Assembly (NCBI GenBank): GCA_030636255.1
Contig: DAOVXH010000010.1
Coordinates: forward strand, 1 to 20,241
DNA length: 20,241 nucleotides
Reading direction: 5' to 3'
DNA from: Methanomassiliicoccales archaeon
GTDB taxonomy: Archaea > Thermoplasmatota > Thermoplasmata > SG8-5
Shown here: positions 14,274 through 20,241 of the stretch, in pieces
How positions within the stretch are numbered: position 1 is the stretch's first letter
Layout of the letters: the number at the start of each line of letters is the position of its first letter
Notes under the pieces: model-generated
Told to the model about the DNA's origin: nothing
The model's database searches: none
What the model saw: only the letters and a program-made list of their open reading frames with translations
Position numbers and translations under genes: made by a program

Positions 14274-15491
14274 CTAGAACACCAGGAGACCCACAATCAC
14301 CATTATGACCATCATTATTGCAGAAGGCCAGGCCATTTTTATCATGAAACCTTTCACATCAACTCTGAAATATTCCAATGAAACCGAGATGCAGGGATGT
14401 ACCGGCGAGATAACATATCCAATAAAAATGCTCATATAGGCCACGGCAAAATGCCAGGGGTCCATTGTAAGAACCGCCGCACTGCCCATGTATATCGGAA
14501 TAATGATTGATGTTGGAACCTGAATCCTGCCAGTCACCACACCCAGGAGGAATCCAACACCGATGCAGAGAGCCAGATTGGACATTCCCAGGCTGCCGAT
14601 AAGTTCTGGAACTCCTGAATTCTGAAATATTGCCAGGAATAAAAACATCCCGAAGATTATTGAGCCAAAGTTCCAGGGTTTCATTTTCCTAGCAACCCGC
14701 CATGATTTTTTCATTGTTGTTCTGGAGAAGTATGCTGCCAGAACAAAGGAAGTAAAAACAGCAATGATAAGGGCAGTCTCCCGAATATCTGGCTTAAGCC
14801 CTCTGAGAATAATAAAATCAATTATTGGGGCCGCCAGAAGAATTCCCAGGGGCACCATTAGCCCTTTCCAGGAAAATTTTCCTTTGTCATTTATCTTTCC
14901 CTTTGCCTCCCTGAGGAAGAACCAATATCCCAGCACCATTGTAATCAAAAAGAAGGGCGCCAGCACCGGAATAACATCATACACCTCAAGGCCAGCAAGA
15001 TAGCAGGAAACAATAAGTGCGGTGCTTATGGGATACACAAGATAAAGCGCATGCCTGAACCAGACATTCAGGGCAACCATGGCCGAAGGACTTACGCCCT
15101 TCCCGCCACGCTTCACCAACGGAGCAGAAAGCAATGCCCCGCCAGGCATTGGCAGCATCCCAAGTAATGCAGGAACAGATGCCAAAAACCCTTTCCGATT
15201 AACCCGCAAATTGCTCACCAGGGAGTCCATCAATCCAGAGGTTTCCAGATAACCGCCAATCATTGGAATCATGGCAACAGCAAGGGCCATGAAGATTATT
15301 CCAGGGTTAGTGAAGGTATCAAATCCCAAACTGCCAAATTTATCCGGGGACATTGTGAACACTGCCAGCACCAGGGCGGCAACAGAAAGCGAGGCCCCAA
15401 GATGCCATCTGGATATGACAAGAATTGATGCTATGGAAAGGATGAATCCGAGCCAGATTAGGGCGTCCATGGGCGGGGGATTGAGAAGCAT
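14274..15491 (-). CDS. DUF401-family membrane protein (putative permease)
   Basis: 405 aa and hydrophobic throughout, with about ten membrane helices. It matches DUF401/COG1906 by its length, the conserved 'GMLPMPGGALLSAP' loop at about 111-123, 'NVWFRH' at 142-147, a related 'GVVTGRIQVPTS' in the second half and 'ISPVHPC' near 365. The two-fold layout recalls ion-transporter-superfamily permeases such as GntP. The substrate is unknown. On the minus strand CATATAAGG is about 23 bases before the ATG at 15491 and there is no ribosome site, suggesting a leaderless start; an ATG seven codons in (15470) is the alternative. Confidence 0.85.
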   Translation of the reverse strand: MLLNPPPMDALIWLGFILSIASILVISRWHLGASLSVAALVLAVFTMSPDKFGSLGFDTFTNPGIIFMALAVAMIPMIGGYLETSGLMDSLVSNLRVNRKGFLASVPALLGMLPMPGGALLSAPLVKRGGKGVSPSAMVALNVWFRHALYLVYPISTALIVSCYLAGLEVYDVIPVLAPFFLITMVLGYWFFLREAKGKINDKGKFSWKGLMVPLGILLAAPIIDFIILRGLKPDIRETALIIAVFTSFVLAAYFSRTTMKKSWRVARKMKPWNFGSIIFGMFLFLAIFQNSGVPELIGSLGMSNLALCIGVGFLLGVVTGRIQVPTSIIIPIYMGSAAVLTMDPWHFAVAYMSIFIGYVISPVHPCISVSLEYFRVDVKGFMIKMAWPSAIMMVIMVIVGLLVF

Positions 15492-15507
15492 AGAATAAGT
15501 TTTTGGC

Positions 15508-15518
15508 CTTATATGGTT
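15508..15518 (-). promoter_or_regulatory. TATA box of the DUF401 gene
   Basis: Minus-strand ACCATATAAGG is centred about 22 bases before the ATG at 15491, consistent with a leaderless transcript. Confidence 0.45.
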
Positions 15519-15554
15519 ATGAGAGGCTGCTGGACTGGAGCCAGTTCAATCATG

Positions 15555-15574
15555 CCCCGTCCGTAAGGGCGGGG
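15555..15574. repeat. 8-bp GC-rich hairpin resembling an IS605/TnpB right end
   Basis: CCCCGTCC (15555-15562), loop GTAA, then GGGCGGGG (15567-15574), followed by AGGTGT. From memory, IS200/IS605 elements with tnpB often end in a hairpin like CCCCGTCC-loop-GGGCGGGG and a following GAGGATGTC. There is no tnpA or tnpB in this window, so it would be a remnant or a stand-alone mini-element. An ordinary RNA hairpin is also possible. Confidence 0.4.
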
Positions 15575-15622
15575 AGGTGTTCGCCACTGACGTATTGATT
15601 GGCCTGTTCACGAGAATTAAGC

Positions 15623-15630
15623 TTATAAAA
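15623..15630 (+). promoter_or_regulatory. TATA box of a putative small RNA
   Basis: TTATAAAA, with a purine-rich flank, predicts a start near 15650. No coding frame begins downstream on this strand for several hundred bases. Confidence 0.45.
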
Positions 15631-15649
15631 CGAAATAAGTTTGAAAAAT

Positions 15650-15758
15650 CGGCCGGTCATACATCCGACAAACAGACTATATTGGCTGTTTGAAGAAAGT
15701 CGCTAGTTTGTCGCTACGGCGGAATGGCTTTGCCAGTCCGCCTCGGCGCTTTCTTTTT
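15650..15758 (+). ncRNA. Putative small RNA of about 110 nt with two hairpins and a U-rich tail
   Basis: It begins about 25 bases after TTATAAAA. Hairpin 1 can form two ways: CGACAAAC (15666-15673) with GTTTGTCG (15706-15713), or CAAACAG (15669-15675) with CTGTTTG (15686-15692); these exclude each other. Hairpin 2 is GGCGGA-a-TGGC (15718-15728), loop TTT, GCCA-g-TCCGCC (15732-15742). TTTCTTTTT follows at 15750-15758, a typical archaeal stop signal. It is not a tRNA: hairpin 2 lacks a T-loop. The family is unknown. Confidence 0.45.
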
Positions 15759-15794
15759 CTCACTGGATAATTGATAAGATAAAAAGAAAGCGCC
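15745..15794. repeat. 14-bp perfect inverted repeat joining two convergent RNA 3' ends
   Basis: GGCGCTTTCTTTTT (15745-15758) is the exact reverse complement of 15781-15794, with 22 bases between. The right arm is the last four bases of tRNA-Asp plus its T-rich trailer on the minus strand; the left arm is the tail of the putative plus-strand RNA. Both arms can act as terminators for their own strand. Confidence 0.75.
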
Positions 15795-15863
15795 CCGAGC
15801 GGAATTTGAATCCGCGTCGAAGCCTCGACAGGGCTTCATGATAGGCCGCTACACTATCGGGGC
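15791..15863 (-). tRNA. tRNA-Asp (GTC)
   Basis: 73 nt on the minus strand. The acceptor stem GCCCCGA pairs with TCGGGGC. The anticodon stem AAGCC/GGCTT holds the loop CTGTCGA with anticodon GTC. The T arm is GCGGA-TTCAAAT-TCCGC, and base 73 is G as is usual for tRNA-Asp. CCA is not encoded. A T-rich trailer (CTTTCTTTTT) follows. A possible TATA-like element TTATT is about 27 bases upstream (near 15885-15890). Confidence 0.95.
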
Positions 15864-15902
15864 ACTGAGCACATTTTAGCGGAATAAGTAGACTGGGGAC
15901 AC

Positions 15903-15933
15903 AAAACTGGTTTATTAAGATTTTGCTAGTTTT
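15903..15933 (-). terminator. Possible terminator hairpin after nadC
   Basis: AAAACTGG (15903-15910) pairs with CTAGTTTT (15926-15933), 8 bp with one G-T, right at the nadC stop. On the minus strand the right arm ends in CAGTTTTGTG, a short T-run. It could instead be part of the tRNA-Asp promoter region. Confidence 0.35.
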
Positions 15934-16754
15934 CAATAAACTTCCAAAAACTCTAAAGAAAAGTCGCACGCCCTGACAGAATGCGTCAGCCAGCCCAGCG
16001 AAATAACATCAGCAAAATCTGCATACCTGGCTATATTATCCGGGTTTATGCCTCCTGATATCTCGATTACTGCTTCAGGATGGATTTTTCTGATTATTTC
16101 TGCAATGCTCTTGGCCTTGTATGGTTCCATATTGTCCAGCATGATTATATCTGCCTTTGCCTGGGCAGCTTCTTTTGCACCCTTGGAATCCACAACCTCG
16201 ACTTCTATGATTTTTGATAGGCTGGATTCCCTGGCCTTTTTAACTGCCTGGCCAACAGAACCAACAATCTTCAGATGATTATCTTTAATTAAAATCTGGT
16301 CGTATAATCCTTCACGGTGCCTTACTCCGCCTCCAAGTTCCACTGCATCTTTCTCGAACTTTCTCAGGCCAGGGGTTGTTTTTCTGGTTGCTGCTATCTT
16401 GACATTGGGGTTAATGGAGTTGCAGATGTCCACAAGGTTTCGTGTGATTGTGGCTATTCCTGCCAATCTTTGTATAAAATTTAATGCCAGTCTTTCTGTT
16501 TTGAGAATTGCTGCGGCATTTCCCTTCAGAGCCATGACTGGTTTTCCATTGATCACTGTCTCGCCATCATTCACAAGGATTTGAACTTCAATACCTTCCT
16601 TCTCAAATATCTGGCTTGCAACTGTCATTCCGGCAACCACACAATCTTCCTTTGCAACAATATGTGCTTCAATTTTTTCGTCAGAAACAAGTGCCTGGCT
16701 GGTAATGTCTCCAATGTCAAGCAGGTCTTCGGCTAAAAAGTCATGCGGCTCCAT
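15933..16754 (-). CDS. nadC: Nicotinate-nucleotide pyrophosphorylase (quinolinate phosphoribosyltransferase)
   Basis: 273 aa, full length. It makes nicotinate mononucleotide, CO2 and pyrophosphate from quinolinate and PRPP in de novo NAD synthesis. Family motifs are all present: 'ED-L-DIGDITS' at 9-19, 'NFIQRLAGIAT' at 92-102, 'TRKTTPGLR' at 123-131, 'GGGVRHREGLYD' at 141-152, 'IKDNH' at 156-160, 'IEVEV' at 183-187, 'MLDNM' at 205-209, 'EISGGI' at 231-236 and 'ISLGWLTHS' at 251-259. The usual HR-M/LGLYD is HREGLYD here, a mild variant. nadA and nadB are not in the window. No ribosome site is evident, so the start may be leaderless. Confidence 0.96.
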   Translation of the reverse strand: MEPHDFLAEDLLDIGDITSQALVSDEKIEAHIVAKEDCVVAGMTVASQIFEKEGIEVQILVNDGETVINGKPVMALKGNAAAILKTERLALNFIQRLAGIATITRNLVDICNSINPNVKIAATRKTTPGLRKFEKDAVELGGGVRHREGLYDQILIKDNHLKIVGSVGQAVKKARESSLSKIIEVEVVDSKGAKEAAQAKADIIMLDNMEPYKAKSIAEIIRKIHPEAVIEISGGINPDNIARYADFADVISLGWLTHSVRACDFSLEFLEVY

Positions 16755-16790
16755 GGCTAGTGATTATTAGAGATGTCTAAAAAGCTTTGG

Positions 16791-17045
16791 CTACAAATCT
16801 TCGTCAGGGACAGGTCCCGGCAAATCATCGGTCTCGGTGCTGAACAGCACTCCCATGTCCTTGAGAACTTCATGAACCTTGTCTGCGAAATATATTGTAT
16901 CTTCCAGGGTAGCATTATTGTCCCACTCATAGACAAAATCATAGTTGCCAGTGCATGGTTTGAACCCAATCATTTGCAGCCTGTCCACTACCTCTGAAGG
17001 GTGACTTCCTTCTGTGCTGAACATTACAGTCAGATAAGTTCTCAT
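16791..17045 (-). CDS. Small conserved hypothetical protein
   Basis: 84 aa from ATG at 17045 (MRTYLTVMFSTEG). The frame extends to a TTG at 17096, but I prefer 17045: the compact alpha/beta pattern begins there, and an AT-rich TATA-like ATATTAATAG lies about 27 bases upstream. The pattern is strand, 'SEVVDRLQMIGF' helix, 'YDFVYEW' strand, 'FADKVHEVLKDMG' helix, 'VLFSTET' strand, then an acidic tail. It resembles small ferredoxin-like or ACT-like folds, but I recognise no named family. It ends 36 bp before nadC on the same strand, so the two may share a transcript. Confidence 0.75.
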   Translation of the reverse strand: MRTYLTVMFSTEGSHPSEVVDRLQMIGFKPCTGNYDFVYEWDNNATLEDTIYFADKVHEVLKDMGVLFSTETDDLPGPVPDEDL

Positions 17046-17130
17046 CAACCGATAATAGTTTTTCTGGCTATTAATATCTTTTGTGGATTTTGTCAAAAAG
17101 ATTAATTATCAGAACCCATTCATTTCCTTT

Positions 17131-17631
17131 ATGAAGCCAAATGTTCATGATTCATGTTTTGTACACAAGACCGCAACCATCATAGGTGATGTCAATATAG
17201 ATGAAAATGCTGGTATCTGGCCAAATGCGGTCATTCGCGGGGACCAGAACAGCATAATCATAGGTAAGAACTCCAATGTCCAGGACTGCTGTGTTGTGCA
17301 TGTTAATGAAGAGTTCAGTACCAAAATCGGTAATTATGTCTCTCTGGGCCACGGTGCAGTGGTTCATGGGTCCACAATTGAAGATAATGTTATAATTGGC
17401 ATGAAGGCTGTAGTTCTCAATGGCGCAGTTATTGGCAAGGGCTCGGTAATTGCTGCCGGGGCACTGGTGAAGCAGGGCATGGTAGTTCCCCCAGGAAGTC
17501 TTGTGGTGGGTGTGCCAGGAAAAATAGCCAGGGAAGGTGACGCTTCTCTTGAAGAATTTGCAGTGGATAATGCCCAAATATATGTGGATCTTGCCCAGAG
17601 ATATAAGAATGGAGATTTTGAAGAATTTTAA
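17131..17631 (+). CDS. Gamma-class carbonic anhydrase family protein
   Basis: 166 aa left-handed beta-helix with hexapeptide repeats. The three zinc ligands of the family are present: His57 in 'VQDCCVVHVN', His74 and His79 in 'GHGAVVHG'. Arg37, Asp39 and Gln51 also fit the conserved trimer site. It lacks the acidic loop of the Methanosarcina Cam enzyme, so it is nearer the CamH/YrdA group, whose activity varies. The frame opens with GTG at 17083, but the ATG at 17131 starts where the family starts, and the AT-rich ATTAATTATC at 17101-17110 is about 26 bases before it. It is divergent from the 84-aa gene. Confidence 0.88.
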   Translation: MKPNVHDSCFVHKTATIIGDVNIDENAGIWPNAVIRGDQNSIIIGKNSNVQDCCVVHVNEEFSTKIGNYVSLGHGAVVHGSTIEDNVIIGMKAVVLNGAVIGKGSVIAAGALVKQGMVVPPGSLVVGVPGKIAREGDASLEEFAVDNAQIYVDLAQRYKNGDFEEF

Positions 17632-17676
17632 TGTCCATTAATGCCATAATGGCTATGCTTCTGCGTAATAAATGGT

Positions 17677-17691
17677 AAACCTTTATATTGG
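17677..17691 (+). promoter_or_regulatory. Promoter of the serine-biosynthesis operon
   Basis: AAACCTTTATATTGG lies about 37 bases before the ATG at 17721. A start about 25 bases downstream leaves a short leader with TGAGGT at 17708-17713 as the ribosome site. Confidence 0.6.
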
Positions 17692-17720
17692 CAGCTTAAA
17701 TCCCATGTGAGGTAATTTTC

Positions 17721-18794
17721 ATGTCTCATAAAAGATTGTTAATACCCGGACCCACAGAATCTCCTGCGGAACTTCTCCAGCAGCAGTCAAAGTGGCTAAT
17801 CGGGCACAGGGGCGCAGATTATACAGAACTCTATGTCGGAATAATCGACAAACTGGGCAAGTATTTTGAAACCCAACATAACAGGACGGTTCTAACATCT
17901 TCAGGAACCATCTGGATGGACATGACCGCCAGAAACCTGGTAAAGAAAAAGGCACTGGCCGGCGTTTGTGGTGCATTTTCAAAAAGAATGTACCAGACCA
18001 TTGGCGATGCTGGAAAAGAGGTTGACCCGCTAAACGTTGAATGGGGAAAGGCCCACAAGCCAGATGATGTTCTTGAAGCACTGGCACAGGATGATTATGA
18101 CACTGTGGCATTAGTTCACAATGAAACATCCACCGGTGTGCGCAACCCAATAGAGGAAATAGGCCGGGCAATCAAGAAAGAATATCCAGACATAATGTTC
18201 GTTGTTGATGCTGTTTCTTCTGCAGGCGGAGATTATCTGGTTCCTGAGAAATTGAATACTGACTTAATGTTTACCAGCACCCAGAAATGTTTTGCACTTC
18301 CACCTGGACTGTCAATAGCATTCTACTCGGATGCTGCAGTGGCAAGGGCCAAGGAAGTACCTGGCAGGGGACATTACACCGACCTCATGGCAATCCATAA
18401 TTATTATCAAAAGAAACAGCAGAACCCAACCACACCAAATGTTAGCCTGATGTTTGCATTGAGCCATCAGCTGGACAGAATGCTGGCAGAGGGCAATCAG
18501 GCAAGATACCAGCGCCACAATGAAATGGCCAAATACACCCAGAAATGGGCCAGCCAGAAAATGGAAATGTTCCCAGAGCCAGGTTATGAATCCATTACTG
18601 TTTCAACAATAGCCAACACCCTTGGCAAGAATATCGGAGACCTGAACAAGGAACTTGGCAAGCGCAATTATCAGATAGCCAATGGTTATGGTGATCTGAA
18701 GGAAAAGACATTCAGAATAGGCCACATGGGCGAGTGGACATTACCCGAGATTAAATCGCTATTGTGGCATATTGACGACATATGGGGTGAGTAA
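17721..18794 (+). CDS. Class V PLP aminotransferase, probably for serine biosynthesis
   Basis: 357 aa. Fold type I family, close to serine-glyoxylate/alanine-glyoxylate enzymes by motifs: 'LIPGPTESP' at 7-15, 'GHRGADY' at 28-34, 'TSSGTIWMD' at 59-67, 'HNETSTGV' at 133-140, 'VVDAVSSAGG' at 161-170 and PLP-binding Lys189 in 'STQK'. In methanogens a class V enzyme of this kind (the MJ0959 group) was reported to transaminate 3-phosphohydroxypyruvate. Here the next gene, one base downstream, is serA, which makes that substrate. I infer it gives phosphoserine. It could instead be a serine- or alanine-glyoxylate aminotransferase. TGAGGT precedes the ATG. Confidence 0.9.
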   Translation: MSHKRLLIPGPTESPAELLQQQSKWLIGHRGADYTELYVGIIDKLGKYFETQHNRTVLTSSGTIWMDMTARNLVKKKALAGVCGAFSKRMYQTIGDAGKEVDPLNVEWGKAHKPDDVLEALAQDDYDTVALVHNETSTGVRNPIEEIGRAIKKEYPDIMFVVDAVSSAGGDYLVPEKLNTDLMFTSTQKCFALPPGLSIAFYSDAAVARAKEVPGRGHYTDLMAIHNYYQKKQQNPTTPNVSLMFALSHQLDRMLAEGNQARYQRHNEMAKYTQKWASQKMEMFPEPGYESITVSTIANTLGKNIGDLNKELGKRNYQIANGYGDLKEKTFRIGHMGEWTLPEIKSLLWHIDDIWGE

Positions 18795-18795
18795 T

Positions 18796-19692
18796 ATGAA
18801 AATCATGGTTTCAGATAAACTGGCAATGGAAGGCGTGGAGTTAATGGAACAGGCCGGTCATGACGTCATAAGAGCATGGGACGAGCCCAAGGAAAATCTT
18901 CCAAACCTGATAACAGACTGCGACGCATTAGTCATCCGCAGTGCCACAAAGGCCAGGAAAGAGCTAATTGACGCAGCACCGAACCTGAAAGTAATTGGAA
19001 GGGCAGGAATTGGCCTGGACAATGTGGACCTGGAGCATGCCAAGGCCAAGGGAATTACCGTGGTCAATACACCCACAGCAACCACTATTTCGGTTGCTGA
19101 ATTAACCTTCACACTAATACTGGCTTCATACCGGGAAGTTGTCCGGGGAACAGTAAGCATCAAAGCTGGTGAATGGCAAAAGAAGGCACTGAAAGGCAAT
19201 GAAGTCTATGGGAAAACACTAGGCGTAGTTGGAATTGGCAGAATCGGCCAGGCAGTTGCAGAACGTGCTATGGCCTTTGGAATGAAGATATTGGCATATG
19301 ACCCCTATGCTCAGCCAGAGAATTATGAGAACGTGAGCCTTGAAGACCTAATAGCCAGGAGCGATTTTATTACTCTACATCTGCCGCTTACACCGGAAAC
19401 AAAGCATATGATTTCCACAGCACAGTTCGCTGCAATGAAGGACGGCATTGTAATTCTCAACGTTGCCAGAGGCGGAACAATAGATGAAAACGCACTCTAC
19501 GATGCAATGCAATCCGGCAAGGTGAAGATGGCTGCCCTTGATGTGTTCGAGATTGAACCTCCAGTAGATAATAAACTTCTAACACTGCCAAACCTAATTT
19601 GCACCCCACACATTGGCGCCCAGACAGAAGAGGGCCAGACCAGGGCCGGAGTCATGGTTGCAGAACGGGTATTAGAGGAACTGGCAAAGTAG
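18796..19692 (+). CDS. serA: D-3-phosphoglycerate dehydrogenase, short form
   Basis: 298 aa. It oxidises 3-phosphoglycerate to 3-phosphohydroxypyruvate with NAD, the first step to serine. The substrate domain has 'IRSATK' at 47-52 and 'IGRAGIGLDNVDL' at 67-79. The Rossmann motif GIGRIG is at 146-151 with the acidic 'YDPY' at 168-171. Catalytic residues are Arg225 (NVARGG), Glu254 (FEIEP) and His272 (PHIGAQT). There is no ACT or ASB regulatory domain, so feedback by serine through those domains is not expected. I start at ATG 18796, preceded by GGGGTGA and one base after the aminotransferase stop, not at the in-frame ATG 18772 inside that gene. Confidence 0.93.
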   Translation: MKIMVSDKLAMEGVELMEQAGHDVIRAWDEPKENLPNLITDCDALVIRSATKARKELIDAAPNLKVIGRAGIGLDNVDLEHAKAKGITVVNTPTATTISVAELTFTLILASYREVVRGTVSIKAGEWQKKALKGNEVYGKTLGVVGIGRIGQAVAERAMAFGMKILAYDPYAQPENYENVSLEDLIARSDFITLHLPLTPETKHMISTAQFAAMKDGIVILNVARGGTIDENALYDAMQSGKVKMAALDVFEIEPPVDNKLLTLPNLICTPHIGAQTEEGQTRAGVMVAERVLEELAK

Positions 19693-19702
19693 GGGTGTTG
19701 AA

Positions 19703-20241
19703 ATGGTAGTAGTAAGACCCTTCAAAGGCCTAAGGCCAAAAAAGGAATTGGCAGAGAAAATTGCATCACCTCCATACGATGTTCTGGACTCTGACGAGGC
19801 CAGAGCTATGGTGGCAGATAATCCACACAGTTTCCTTCATGTTGTAAAGCCAGAAATAGATTTACCACCGGAAACAGATATTTACAGCAATCCAGTCTAT
19901 GAGAAAGGCGCTGCAAATCTGAATAATATGATATCTGAAGGAACAATGGTTCAGGACTCTGAGCCAGCATATTACTTCTACCGCCAGATTATGGGACAAC
20001 ATTCTCAGGTTGGCCTGGTGGCCACAATCTCGGCCAAGGATTATGAGGCCAGTCTTATCAAAAAGCATGAGTTCACAAGGCCAGATAAAGAGGCTGACAG
20101 AGTCAAACACATAATAACTCAGAATGCTCAGTGCGGGCCTGTTTTCTTGACTTACCCAGATTTACAGGAGATTAATAATCTCCAGACAGACATTTGCGCC
20201 AGGGAACCGGAATATGACTTTGTCTCTCCAGATAATATTCG
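19703..20241 (+). CDS. DUF1015 family protein (5' part; runs off the window)
   Basis: 179 codons are visible. The ATG at 19703 follows AGGGGTG by a few bases and lies 10 bp after serA. The start 'VVRPFKGLRPKKELAEKIASPPYDVL' pattern (about 2-28) and 'KKHEFTRPDKEADRVKHI' near 128-145 are DUF1015 hallmarks; the His-Glu and Asp-Arg-x2-His groups look like a conserved active site. The family is often found beside serA and related aminotransferases in archaea and anaerobic bacteria, and its biochemistry is not settled as far as I know. Context suggests a step in serine or phosphoserine metabolism, for example kinase or phosphatase chemistry; this is inference. Confidence 0.88.
   Translation, partial: MVVVRPFKGLRPKKELAEKIASPPYDVLDSDEARAMVADNPHSFLHVVKPEIDLPPETDIYSNPVYEKGAANLNNMISEGTMVQDSEPAYYFYRQIMGQHSQVGLVATISAKDYEASLIKKHEFTRPDKEADRVKHIITQNAQCGPVFLTYPDLQEINNLQTDICAREPEYDFVSPDNI

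Noticed and set aside
15650..15758. Second tRNA facing tRNA-Asp
   Set aside because: The GGCGGA/TCCGCC arm has no TTC-type T-loop, and no acceptor or anticodon stem can be built; only the tail resembles the tRNA.
15760..15969. 69-codon minus-strand ORF across tRNA-Asp
   Set aside because: It covers the whole tRNA gene and has no coding signal.
18772..18795. Earlier start for serA
   Set aside because: It lies within the aminotransferase gene; the ATG at 18796 has a good ribosome site and matches the family N-terminus.

Overview
The window looks archaeal and euryarchaeal, most likely Thermoplasmatota, though no marker gene fixes the lineage. The basis is: AT-rich TATA boxes about 25 bp before starts, several genes with almost no 5' leader, a signal peptidase of the Sec11/ER type (Ser-His-Asp), a tRNA-Asp without an encoded CCA, large N-glycosylation-rich surface proteins (NosD-type beta-helix, Ig-like repeats, twin 'GWNLV' domains), and a class V aminotransferase plus SerA serine pathway. 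The motif AAAC(C/T)TTTAT recurs before one coding operon and two apparently untranslated structured regions.

Region 1 (1-5007, minus strand) is a membrane/envelope cluster. In transcription order it holds a Sec11-like signal peptidase with an acidic C-terminal tail, a secreted protein with a possible ThuA/GATase-like core and a 12-proline run, a membrane-anchored protein of two tandem beta-sandwich repeats, and a multi-pass membrane AAA ATPase cut by the left edge. The last two overlap by 8 bp and the second and third are 9 bp apart, so these three form a tight unit. The ATPase has about eight hydrophobic segments and Asp-Asp instead of Asp-Glu in Walker B. I regard this cluster as the best candidate for an undescribed system; its function is not known from the sequence.

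Region 2 (5121-12376) holds two large exported proteins. The first is an M28 metallopeptidase fused to a five-bladed propeller and two GWNLV domains; a small domain interrupts the peptidase between its metal ligands, and a relative of it interrupts a later FN3-like domain. The second, convergent, is a NosD-type beta-helix with five Ig-like domains, one membrane anchor and a charged cytoplasmic tail. Between their 3' ends lies a 320-bp non-coding stretch that folds into a multi-branched structure behind a good promoter, a likely new structured RNA.

Region 3 (12377-12891) is a 515-bp non-coding stretch with several hairpins, including two with the same loop motif. Region 4 (12892-15491) carries a 2[4Fe-4S] ferredoxin, a stand-alone Lrp/AsnC effector domain, a membrane zinc-ribbon protein with a conserved C-terminal domain, and a DUF401 permease. 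Region 5 (15492-15863) holds an IS605-like hairpin, a putative small RNA on the plus strand, and tRNA-Asp on the minus strand; the two RNA 3' ends share a 14-bp sequence and face each other. Region 6 (15933-20241) has nadC, a small unknown protein divergent from a gamma-class carbonic anhydrase homologue, and a serine-biosynthesis operon (class V aminotransferase, serA, DUF1015 protein cut by the right edge).
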